5,532 bases of DNA from Gemmatimonadota bacterium (GTDB lineage: Bacteria > Gemmatimonadota > Gemmatimonadetes > Longimicrobiales > Gaopeijiaceae), in contig JAHHMJ010000565.1 in NCBI GenBank assembly GCA_018678395.1, positions 1 through 5,532 on the forward strand, written 5' to 3'. Position numbers and translations under genes: made by a program. Below are positions 1-5,532 of this stretch, in pieces. The notes beneath the pieces were generated by a model, which saw nothing but the letters and a program-made list of their open reading frames with translations, was not told where the DNA came from and made no database searches. Position 1 is the first letter of the stretch. Every line of letters starts with the position of its first letter.

Positions 1-1455
1 GCGTTGGCGTCGTACGAAACGCTCGGGAACCTGGGCGCGGTCGAGGATGCCCTGAAGGCGTGGCAGGACTCGAAGGGCGCCGGTGACGCGTGGAAGAACT
101 CGGCGCGGAACCGCACCGGGGCAGTCACGGCCCTGGTTTCGATTCTTGCCGGCGTTGGAGACAACGACGCCGCGCTGGGGGTCGACCCTGCGATGGTTCC
201 GGGGCTCGTCGACGCGCGTCGGGGCGTCTTGTACCTCTTCAGCCACTTGGAGGAGACCAACTTCAGCAAGATCGAGGTCATCATGGAGGGTGGCCTCGGC
301 CTCCTGGGGGGAGCGCTGAGCTTTGCGGGAGAGCCGCTGAAGGGTATGGACGCGTCCAAGGCTGCCGGCATCATGTCCGACAACTACGGGACGGCCACGG
401 TGCTGCTCGGTGATGCGTTGAACGTCGCTCCCGGTGTGGCCCCGGAGACCGCTGAGGGGCGGACCCTGTTTCAGAGATTGAAGGCCTGGCTGGAGCAGTT
501 CGTCAAGGACATGAAGTCCAAGCTGTTCGATCGCTTCGGCATCGTCGACACGACGATCTCGGCATTCCACAATCTGGCGGGCATGGTCGCCTCCGCGCTG
601 GCCAAGGCTGCCGAGAAGATCGTGCCCTTGTCCGGCATCATGACGCTGGCGCAGGGGGTCGGTAAGACGGCCGACCAGGCCAAGAAGAACTTCGACACGT
701 GGCGGGCGGGCCGTGAGGTCGAACTCGGACCGGGCATGCCCAGTCACGTCGCCAATGCCATCGTCGCAGCCATGAAAGCGAGCCTCTTCGACGGACTCTG
801 GACGGCCATCAAGGGGGCCACCTCGATCGGCATGGCATTCGCCACGGCGGGAGCCAGCGCCATCGTCGACATGGCCGTCGCAGCGGTCGAGATGATCGGA
901 AAGCTCATCTGGCGGGCAGCCGAAGCGTCCCGGATCAACCAGTTCATCCGGGACGCGGGCTCGTACTGGCGTAACAAGGAGGGCATGGAGTTCGCGAGCC
1001 AGCCGTTCTCGTTCAACTCCTGGTTCCGCAATGGGAGCCGTTTCACGCCCCTGATTCCCATGCTGACGCTGAACACCGGCATCTGCGGCGACAAGATGCG
1101 GTTCCTGCAGATGTTCGAAGCCTCGGGCGGCGGCGTCATCAGCCAGAGCAAGTTCGACGCCGGGGTGAAGTACATCGACAAGCACCTCAAGCCCTTCGCA
1201 TCGGACTACCTGAACAATTGCCCGTACGACATGAACGGGACGCCTCAGGTGAACGCACTCATCGACCTGGCGAAGACCTGGGACTACCCGGACGATCACC
1301 CGGCGCTGCGCGCGGTGAAGGCGTTCTTCGGTGTGAGCTCCTGGGCGGGTCGGAAGCAGACCGCCGCGGAGAAGGACCGCGAAGAGTGGGATCGCACGAA
1401 CAGGGCGGCGATGGGCGGGGCCGCAGGTGCCGCCCGCAGTGGCGGTCGGTTCTGA
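1..1455 (+). CDS. Unrecognised helical protein with hydrophobic central segment (5' end not in window)
   Basis: I do not recognise this family. The frame is open to the left edge. A TTG at base 4 could be a start, but only three bases lie before it and the first in-frame ATG is at 193, so the true start is probably upstream. Residue numbers here count from that TTG (483 residues). The protein looks almost wholly alpha-helical, with no visible signal peptide. Residues 92-110 are Gly/Leu-rich. Residues about 262-304 form a long Gly/Ala/Met/Ile-rich stretch that could be one or two membrane-inserting helices or a buried hairpin. A compact block at 333-372 has several Phe and Trp and a TGICGDKMRF core, and it looks like the most conserved part. 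The only cysteines are C361 and C406. The tail from about 450 is charged, then Gly/Ala/Arg-rich and probably disordered. The coding region is sound: one long frame, high-GC codons, and a hairpin just after the stop. A membrane-active effector or an envelope scaffold are possible readings, but neither is supported by a known motif. Confidence 0.85.
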   Translation, partial: ALASYETLGNLGAVEDALKAWQDSKGAGDAWKNSARNRTGAVTALVSILAGVGDNDAALGVDPAMVPGLVDARRGVLYLFSHLEETNFSKIEVIMEGGLGLLGGALSFAGEPLKGMDASKAAGIMSDNYGTATVLLGDALNVAPGVAPETAEGRTLFQRLKAWLEQFVKDMKSKLFDRFGIVDTTISAFHNLAGMVASALAKAAEKIVPLSGIMTLAQGVGKTADQAKKNFDTWRAGREVELGPGMPSHVANAIVAAMKASLFDGLWTAIKGATSIGMAFATAGASAIVDMAVAAVEMIGKLIWRAAEASRINQFIRDAGSYWRNKEGMEFASQPFSFNSWFRNGSRFTPLIPMLTLNTGICGDKMRFLQMFEASGGGVISQSKFDAGVKYIDKHLKPFASDYLNNCPYDMNGTPQVNALIDLAKTWDYPDDHPALRAVKAFFGVSSWAGRKQTAAEKDREEWDRTNRAAMGGAAGAARSGGRF

Positions 1456-1466
1456 GCCTGATACGC

Positions 1467-1505
1467 GGAAGGGCCGCCTCCTGAGCTCCGGGCGGCGGCC
1501 CTTCC
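1467..1505. terminator. Hairpin in the convergent gap, probable terminator
   Basis: A perfect 12-bp inverted repeat has arms GGAAGGGCCGCC (1467-1478) and GGCGGCCCTTCC (1494-1505) around a 15-base loop. It begins 12 bases after the stop codon of the upstream gene and lies 34 bases before the 3' end of the converging glycosyltransferase gene. The stem is very GC-rich. Neither side has a true U-tract (the plus side continues CTGTCGTG), so it is not a textbook intrinsic terminator. Position and stability suggest it ends or protects both converging transcripts. Confidence 0.6.
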
Positions 1506-1538
1506 CTGTCGTGCCCGAAGCGACCGGCCCGACCTACC

Positions 1539-3191
1539 TCACGACCCCGACTCTTCCGTTGGGGTGCGGCACTCCGGAGCGCCGAACGAGCGGTTGGACG
1601 TGTCGATGACGAAGTCGTCCGCTCGCGCGTTGACCAGACGCTCGGGATCCGACAGGTCGAAGCGGTGGATCGACGCTCCGGGGAAGAGCGCACGGTCGGT
1701 TTCCACTCCGATGGCGGCGAGGTAGCACAGCATCGGATCGCGCGCGTTGCCGCGTACGGTGGGAAACGTGAAGACGACCCAGACGCCGGGCACGCCCCGG
1801 AACGCGTCCAGCTCGGTCAATGCGACTCGCGGTTCGTAGCTCGTGCCGATCGAGATCGGCGCGTCCAGACCCAACCGGGGACCGTAGTATGCGAGCGCCG
1901 TTTCACTGTACGGGTGGCCGAAGATCGGCTCGCCCGGGGCCCGTCGGGCGGCCAGGTCGGCGAGGTGCCCCCGCGTATCGTGGACCGTGTAGGGGGGCAG
2001 ATCCCGCGCCAGCGGTAGCAGAAGACACGCCGTAGCGCCCCACGCCGTCCAGGTACCGAGGGCTCGCGGTCCAACGGCGTTCCCCACGGAGGGCTCTGCT
2101 CGAATGGCCGCCCGGCGAACCGCACTCGCGCCTCCACCGACGGCTGCGCCCAGGATCAGAGCGACGGAGGGCAGAAGGTAGACCGAAGTCCGGGGCACGA
2201 GGGGGTACAGACTCAGCCGCGAGAGCAGCACGGCCCCGACGAACGGCATGGCGAGCGCCACGGCCCACGTCCAGTCGACGTCCCGTGCCGTGCGGAAGAG
2301 GCCGATCGCACCGGCCGCCAGCAGCCCGAGCGTCGCGACCCAGAGAAGACCTTGGGGGAACGACGCCGGAGCGACGTACGGGCGCAGAAGAAGACCCGGG
2401 ATCATCTCCTCCCGGACCGCGTCGAAGAGCCACGTCGGGAAGGTGCTCAGCGGCGGCATGAAGCTGCCCGCGTCAGTCCAGTAGTCCTGCATGAAGGTCT
2501 GAACGGCCTCGGGTACCGATTTCCGGGCCCACAGAGCAGCGGCGCCGGCCACTGCCATCCATGCGATCGCGGTGCGCCGATGCGCTCCCGCCCCACCGAG
2601 GATCCATGCGCCCAGCGCCCCACCCGCAACGACCACCGAGGGTGTGGAGAACAGCCCCACGGCGCCGACACCCAGTCCCAGCGCAAGCGAGGTCGGCGAC
2701 CGACCGCGACGGATGCGATCGAAGGCGATGAAGATGAGGACCACCGCGAGCACGTCGAGCGCGTACGGTTTGACCGCACCGGCGAGGCTCACGAGGAGCG
2801 GGTTGAACGCGAGAACGGCCGTGGCCACCGCGGCACCCGCCGGAGAGAGAATGCGGCGGGCGAGGACTGCCATTGCCACGAGCGATCCCAGGGAGGCGAG
2901 CAGAGGCACGAGACGGAGCGCGCGTTCCCCGGAGCCGAACAGGGCCACCGCCACTTTCTGCAACCCGATGAACCCGAACGGGGCGACCTGCTCCTGACGG
3001 AGTCCGGTCGTCAGGAGTTCGCGCCAGCCGGCCTCGAGGATGCTCTCGACCAGATACAGCTCGTCGAGCCACAACGAGGTCCCGGCGGCCCACTGGACGA
3101 CGCGCAGGACCGCACCCGCGACGATCACGGCCGTGAGGAGGTGACCCCAGTGGGGGGCCGGGGCGGGAGGCGAGGGTCGGGTCGGGTGCAT
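1539..3191 (-). CDS. GT39/PMT-like (ArnT-like) membrane glycosyltransferase, GT-C fold
   Basis: This is a 550-residue polytopic membrane protein. By family it should transfer a sugar from a polyprenyl-phosphate donor to a lipid, glycan or protein on the outer face of the cytoplasmic membrane. The donor and acceptor cannot be read from the sequence. The first membrane helix is at about 17-34. A periplasmic loop follows with the acidic pair D43-E44 in LWLDELY, which matches the catalytic Asp-Glu region of GT-C enzymes. KPYALD at 141-146 is a recurrent motif of bacterial GT39-like proteins. About ten further hydrophobic helices run to about residue 396, including 93-113, 118-138, 145-158, 167-200, 206-222, 281-299, 306-325 and 332-353. 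YPLVPRTSVYLLP (329-341) resembles the late loop-helix element of the family. Residues about 397-550 form a soluble C-terminal domain. The ATG at 3191 places the first helix correctly, but no clear Shine-Dalgarno precedes it. The gene stands alone: it converges on the gene to its left and diverges from the dehydrogenase. The general family is secure; the subfamily is not. Confidence 0.88.
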   Translation of the reverse strand: MHPTRPSPPAPAPHWGHLLTAVIVAGAVLRVVQWAAGTSLWLDELYLVESILEAGWRELLTTGLRQEQVAPFGFIGLQKVAVALFGSGERALRLVPLLASLGSLVAMAVLARRILSPAGAAVATAVLAFNPLLVSLAGAVKPYALDVLAVVLIFIAFDRIRRGRSPTSLALGLGVGAVGLFSTPSVVVAGGALGAWILGGAGAHRRTAIAWMAVAGAAALWARKSVPEAVQTFMQDYWTDAGSFMPPLSTFPTWLFDAVREEMIPGLLLRPYVAPASFPQGLLWVATLGLLAAGAIGLFRTARDVDWTWAVALAMPFVGAVLLSRLSLYPLVPRTSVYLLPSVALILGAAVGGGASAVRRAAIRAEPSVGNAVGPRALGTWTAWGATACLLLPLARDLPPYTVHDTRGHLADLAARRAPGEPIFGHPYSETALAYYGPRLGLDAPISIGTSYEPRVALTELDAFRGVPGVWVVFTFPTVRGNARDPMLCYLAAIGVETDRALFPGASIHRFDLSDPERLVNARADDFVIDTSNRSFGAPECRTPTEESGS

Positions 3192-3213
3192 GGATCGGGG
3201 TCTCGAGGGCGGC

Positions 3214-3225
3214 GCTAGACCTAGC
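3214..3225. repeat. Small palindrome in the divergent intergenic region, possible operator
   Basis: GCTAGACCTAGC has perfect 5-bp arms (GCTAG/CTAGC) around a central AC. It lies 23-34 bases upstream of the glycosyltransferase ATG and about 45 bases upstream of the putative -35 of the dehydrogenase promoter. CTAG is a rare tetranucleotide in many bacteria and occurs twice here within ten bases. It could be an operator for either gene, but a 5-bp arm can arise by chance and no regulator is encoded nearby. Confidence 0.25.
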
Positions 3226-3269
3226 CGCGGGGGGAGCCCGAGGACAAGGTGGCGACCTGTCGACGGCCG

Positions 3270-3299
3270 TTGCGAGCGGCCTTCGGAGGGATCTATGCT
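3270..3299 (+). promoter_or_regulatory. Putative sigma-70-like promoter of the PQQ dehydrogenase gene
   Basis: TTGCGA (3270-3275) and TATGCT (3294-3299) each match 4 of 6 bases of the sigma-70 consensus and are separated by 18 bases. The -10 box keeps the important first TA and last T. Transcription would begin near 3306, giving a leader of about 60 bases before the ATG at 3365. This is the best-looking pair in the divergent region. Matches of this quality do occur by chance, although an A/T-containing box is notable in such GC-rich DNA. Confidence 0.4.
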
Positions 3300-3364
3300 C
3301 CGGAGCCCATTCCCCGGGGGCAGGCACCTTGCCCCTGGACCTCTCCCCGAACGACCAGCCCCAC

Positions 3365-5371
3365 ATGCGCTCGAGAGTCCTCGGACTCACCCTCGTCCTG
3401 ATCGTCGGCTGTCGACCCGCCGGGCCCTCGCCCGACGACGAGGGATCGGGGACCGGGCCGGTGCCGTCGGTCTCGCCCGCGGAGCCCCTCGGATGGCCCT
3501 ATGTGGCCGGCGACGCCGGGGCCAGGCGCTGGTCGCGAGCCTCGCAGATCACGCCTGAGAACGCCGGGGACCTCGAGAGAGCGTGGATCTGGGAGACCGG
3601 CGAGGTGCTCACGACGCACGAGGCCTCGGGCGAAACGCTGTTCCCCGACAAGTTCGAGGCGTCCCCCCTCGCCATCGGCGACACGCTGTTCCTGTCGACG
3701 CCCTTCAATCGCGTGGTCGCGCTCGACGGAGTGGACGGCACGGAGCTGTGGAGCTTCGATACCGGAGCGACCGATGCGGGCCTGATCGCGAACGACCACG
3801 CCGGCTTCGTGCACCGCGGTGTCGCAACCTGGGTGGGCGACGGCGCGCGACGCATCTTCATCGCCAGTCGTTGGCGGCTCTTCGCCATCGACGCCGCCAC
3901 CGGCGAGCCGATCGAGTCGTTCGGCTCGGGGGGCAGCGTCGACCTCGGCGCCGATCTGCGCTGGCCGGTGGACCGCACCCTGCTCGGCAATACGTCCCCG
4001 CCGACCGTGTCGGGCGATCTGGTCGTCGTCGGTAGCGCGATCGGCGACAACGTGATCGCCGACCGGGATCCCCCGGGCGCCGTGCAGGCCTACGACGCCC
4101 GCACCGGAGAACGGCGCTGGCGCTGGGATCCGGTGCCGGCCCCGGGTACGCCGGAGCGCGACACCTGGGAGGGTGATGCGCTGGAGCGGACCGGCCATGC
4201 GAACGTCTGGTCGGAAATGACCGTCGATTCCGTGCGCGGCCTCCTCTACGTCCCGGTCAGCGCCGCCAGCAACGACTGGTACGGGGGCCGCCGACTCGGC
4301 GACAATCTGTTCACGCAGTCGATCGTGTGCCTGGAGCTCGCCACGGGGCGGCTCGTGTGGTATCGGCAGCTGATCCGCCACGATCTCTGGGACTACGACC
4401 CGGCGTCCCCGCCGGTGCTCGTCACGGTCGATGCACCCGAGGGCCCGCGCGACGCCGTCTTCGTGGCGGGCAAGACCGGCTATCTGTACGCCTTCGATCG
4501 GGTGACGGGCGAACCCCTGTGGCCGACCGAAGACCGGCCGGCTCCGGAGAGTACCGTGCCCGGCGAGAGGACGGCGGAGTCGCAGCCGCACCCGACCTGG
4601 CCCGAGCCGTTCGCGCGCCAGGGCTTCTCGGTCGACGACCTCGTCGACTTCACCCCCGAGATCCGCGCCCTGGCCGAGGCCTACGTCGACAGTCTCGTCA
4701 TGGGTGAGATGTTCACGCCTCCGAGTCTCCAGGGAACGGTGGTCAATCCCGGCTGGATCGGCGGGGCGGGATGGGGCAGCACGGCCGTGGACCCGGAGCG
4801 GGGACTCATCTTCGTGAAGGGTTCCAACCGGCCGGCCCTCGGACGACTCGTCCCCGACGAGCCGATCGGGTTCCGGCTGGATCCGTCGATGGGTGACCCG
4901 ACCGATCCGCTTCATCTCGTACTCGAGGGCCGATCCTCACGGCTTCCGTGGCGCGACGACGAGCGGTCGGTGCGCCTGCCGATCATCAAGCCCCCGTACG
5001 GTACCCTGTCGGCCTACGACCTGGCTTCAGGCGAGCGGCTCTGGCAGGTGACTCTGGGAGACATGCTCGAGCTACGGGCGCACTCGGCCCTTCGGGACCT
5101 CGATCTCCCGCCCCTCGGGGTCGCCGGCCCGACCGGTGCGGTGGCGACGGCGGGTGGAGTCCTGTTCATCACGGGCGGGGGCAGGACGCTGTACGCGATC
5201 GAGGCCGACAGCGGACAGACCCTCTGGTCGAAAGACCTCGGCGCGATCGGCTACAGCAACCCGATGACGTTCGTCGATACCAACGGCATGCAGACGATCG
5301 TCGTGGCCACCGGCCTGGGCGAGGGCGCCCGGCTCCAGGCCTTCCGGCTCCCTTCAGGAGAGACTCCATGA
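3365..5371 (+). CDS. PQQ-dependent dehydrogenase, lipoprotein, glucose-dehydrogenase-like eight-bladed propeller
   Basis: The 668-residue product should oxidise an alcohol or sugar outside the cytoplasm using pyrroloquinoline quinone (PQQ) and pass electrons to the respiratory chain. The substrate is unknown. Residues 1-16 form a lipoprotein signal (RSR, hydrophobic stretch, lipobox LIVGC) with C16 as lipidated residue. Position +2 is Arg, not Asp, so the outer membrane is a possible destination. Family signatures follow: WPYVAGDAGARRWS then ITPEN (44-66), STPFNRVVALD (111-121), HRGV (150-153), ANVWSEMTVD (279-288), HDLWDYD (339-345), KTGYLYAFD (370-378) and MFTPPSLQGT (449-458). D343 and K370 are 27 residues apart, as are catalytic D466 and PQQ-binding K493 of E. 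coli membrane glucose dehydrogenase. Trp-docking repeats recur near 70-79, 119-130, 174-186, 242-252, 322-332, 376-386, 550-560 and 611-621, consistent with eight blades. There is no CXXCH haem motif and no vicinal cysteine pair. A TTG at 3329 would add 12 residues before the signal, so the ATG at 3365 is preferred, although it lacks a clear Shine-Dalgarno. Confidence 0.93.
   Translation: MRSRVLGLTLVLIVGCRPAGPSPDDEGSGTGPVPSVSPAEPLGWPYVAGDAGARRWSRASQITPENAGDLERAWIWETGEVLTTHEASGETLFPDKFEASPLAIGDTLFLSTPFNRVVALDGVDGTELWSFDTGATDAGLIANDHAGFVHRGVATWVGDGARRIFIASRWRLFAIDAATGEPIESFGSGGSVDLGADLRWPVDRTLLGNTSPPTVSGDLVVVGSAIGDNVIADRDPPGAVQAYDARTGERRWRWDPVPAPGTPERDTWEGDALERTGHANVWSEMTVDSVRGLLYVPVSAASNDWYGGRRLGDNLFTQSIVCLELATGRLVWYRQLIRHDLWDYDPASPPVLVTVDAPEGPRDAVFVAGKTGYLYAFDRVTGEPLWPTEDRPAPESTVPGERTAESQPHPTWPEPFARQGFSVDDLVDFTPEIRALAEAYVDSLVMGEMFTPPSLQGTVVNPGWIGGAGWGSTAVDPERGLIFVKGSNRPALGRLVPDEPIGFRLDPSMGDPTDPLHLVLEGRSSRLPWRDDERSVRLPIIKPPYGTLSAYDLASGERLWQVTLGDMLELRAHSALRDLDLPPLGVAGPTGAVATAGGVLFITGGGRTLYAIEADSGQTLWSKDLGAIGYSNPMTFVDTNGMQTIVVATGLGEGARLQAFRLPSGETP
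5356..5360 (+). promoter_or_regulatory. Shine-Dalgarno site for the overlapping downstream gene
   Basis: AGGAG lies 7 bases before the ATG at 5368, inside the last codons of the dehydrogenase gene. It is the clearest ribosome binding site in the window and decides the start of the last gene. Together with the ATGA stop/start overlap it indicates translational coupling. Confidence 0.85.
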
Positions 5372-5532
5372 CCGACCGCGCGCCTACCACGTGGCTCGCT
5401 ATGTTGGGTGTCGCCGTCGCGACGGCCGTTGCGGGGTTCATCGCGGGAAATCGCTGGCCGCTACAGGCCGTGGGCGATCTCTTCCGCTCGAGCGACGCGG
5501 CCACCTCGGAATCACCGTGGACGCCCTACGTC
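5368..5532 (+). CDS. Membrane-anchored protein, N-terminal fragment, coupled to the PQQ dehydrogenase
   Basis: Fifty-five codons are visible before the right edge, with no stop. The product begins MTDRAPTTWL. It has one hydrophobic segment at about residues 9-27 (Ala/Val/Gly-rich), then GNRWPLQAV and an acidic, Ser-rich stretch ending SPWTPYV. The segment could be an uncleaved signal anchor or a signal peptide, with the rest of the protein outside the cytoplasm. The start overlaps the dehydrogenase stop as ATGA and has AGGAG at the right distance, so the two genes are almost certainly co-transcribed and translationally coupled. No domain can be recognised from this fragment. By context it may be a partner in the same envelope oxidation reaction, such as an electron carrier or a second enzyme, but that is inference. 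No haem motif is visible in the part present. Confidence 0.85.
   Translation, partial: MTDRAPTTWLAMLGVAVATAVAGFIAGNRWPLQAVGDLFRSSDAATSESPWTPYV

Noticed and set aside
744..1190. Minus-strand open frame opposite the first gene
   Set aside because: It is antisense to a long coherent coding frame and shows no start signal or motif of its own.
2352..3218. Plus-strand open frame (288 codons) opposite the glycosyltransferase gene
   Set aside because: The product is low-complexity and rich in Arg, Glu, Gly and His. The minus strand here encodes a clear polytopic membrane enzyme, so this is a shadow frame.
3219..3247. Possible minus-strand promoter for the glycosyltransferase (TTGTCC, 18 bases, TAGGTC)
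   Set aside because: The -10 candidate matches only 2 of 6 consensus bases, too weak to report.
3329..3364. TTG at 3329 as the dehydrogenase start
   Set aside because: It would place twelve polar residues before a well-formed lipoprotein signal peptide. The ATG at 3365 puts the Arg-containing n-region, hydrophobic stretch and lipobox at the normal distance.
2473..3390. Minus-strand open frame (305 codons) overlapping the glycosyltransferase gene and the divergent promoter region
   Set aside because: It is an Arg/Pro-rich translation in another frame of the real gene, with no recognisable domain.
3293..4915. Long minus-strand open frame (540 codons) opposite the dehydrogenase gene
   Set aside because: Its translation is rich in Arg, His, Gly and Asp with no domain, membrane segment or recognised motif. 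It lies antisense to a gene with clear family motifs. Long antisense frames are expected in DNA of this GC content.
5169..5504. Minus-strand open frame across the end of the dehydrogenase gene and the start of the last gene
   Set aside because: It lies antisense to the coupled gene pair, which has a clear stop/start overlap and Shine-Dalgarno. Its own product has no recognisable feature.

Overview
The window is a gene-dense stretch of high-GC bacterial DNA with four protein-coding genes, two of them cut by the window edges. I see no RNA gene, insertion sequence, CRISPR array, phage gene or long repeat. The GC-rich third codon positions and the lipoprotein export signal point to a high-GC, probably diderm bacterium. 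Membrane-anchored PQQ dehydrogenases of this kind are common in Gemmatimonadota, Acidobacteriota, Myxococcota and Proteobacteria. I lean weakly to one of the first three, but the sequence does not settle it.

Region 1 (1-1455, plus strand) is the 3' part or nearly all of a gene for a helical protein of at least 483 residues that I do not recognise. It has a long Gly/Ala-rich hydrophobic segment, a distinctive Trp/Phe-rich block and a Gly/Ala/Arg tail. A strong GC-rich hairpin follows in the 83-base convergent gap (1456-1538).

Region 2 (1539-3191, minus strand) is a complete gene for a multi-spanning GT-C fold glycosyltransferase of the GT39/PMT-like (ArnT-like) superfamily. It converges on gene 1 and diverges from gene 3.

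Region 3 is the 173-base divergent intergenic region (3192-3364). It carries a plausible sigma-70-like promoter for gene 3 and a small CTAG-containing palindrome. The PQQ-dependent dehydrogenase gene follows (3365-5371, plus strand). It encodes an exported lipoprotein with an eight-bladed propeller and the catalytic Asp and Lys expected from membrane-bound glucose dehydrogenase.

Region 4 (5368 to the right edge) begins a gene that overlaps the dehydrogenase stop codon by 4 bases (ATGA) and has a good Shine-Dalgarno site. Only 55 codons are visible, and they encode a short N-terminus with one membrane segment. Genes 3 and 4 therefore look like a translationally coupled operon for an envelope oxidation reaction, with gene 4 possibly a partner of the dehydrogenase. 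The glycosyltransferase and gene 1 show no evident functional link to that pair. I did not find a convincing new multi-gene system. The most open question is the identity of gene 1.
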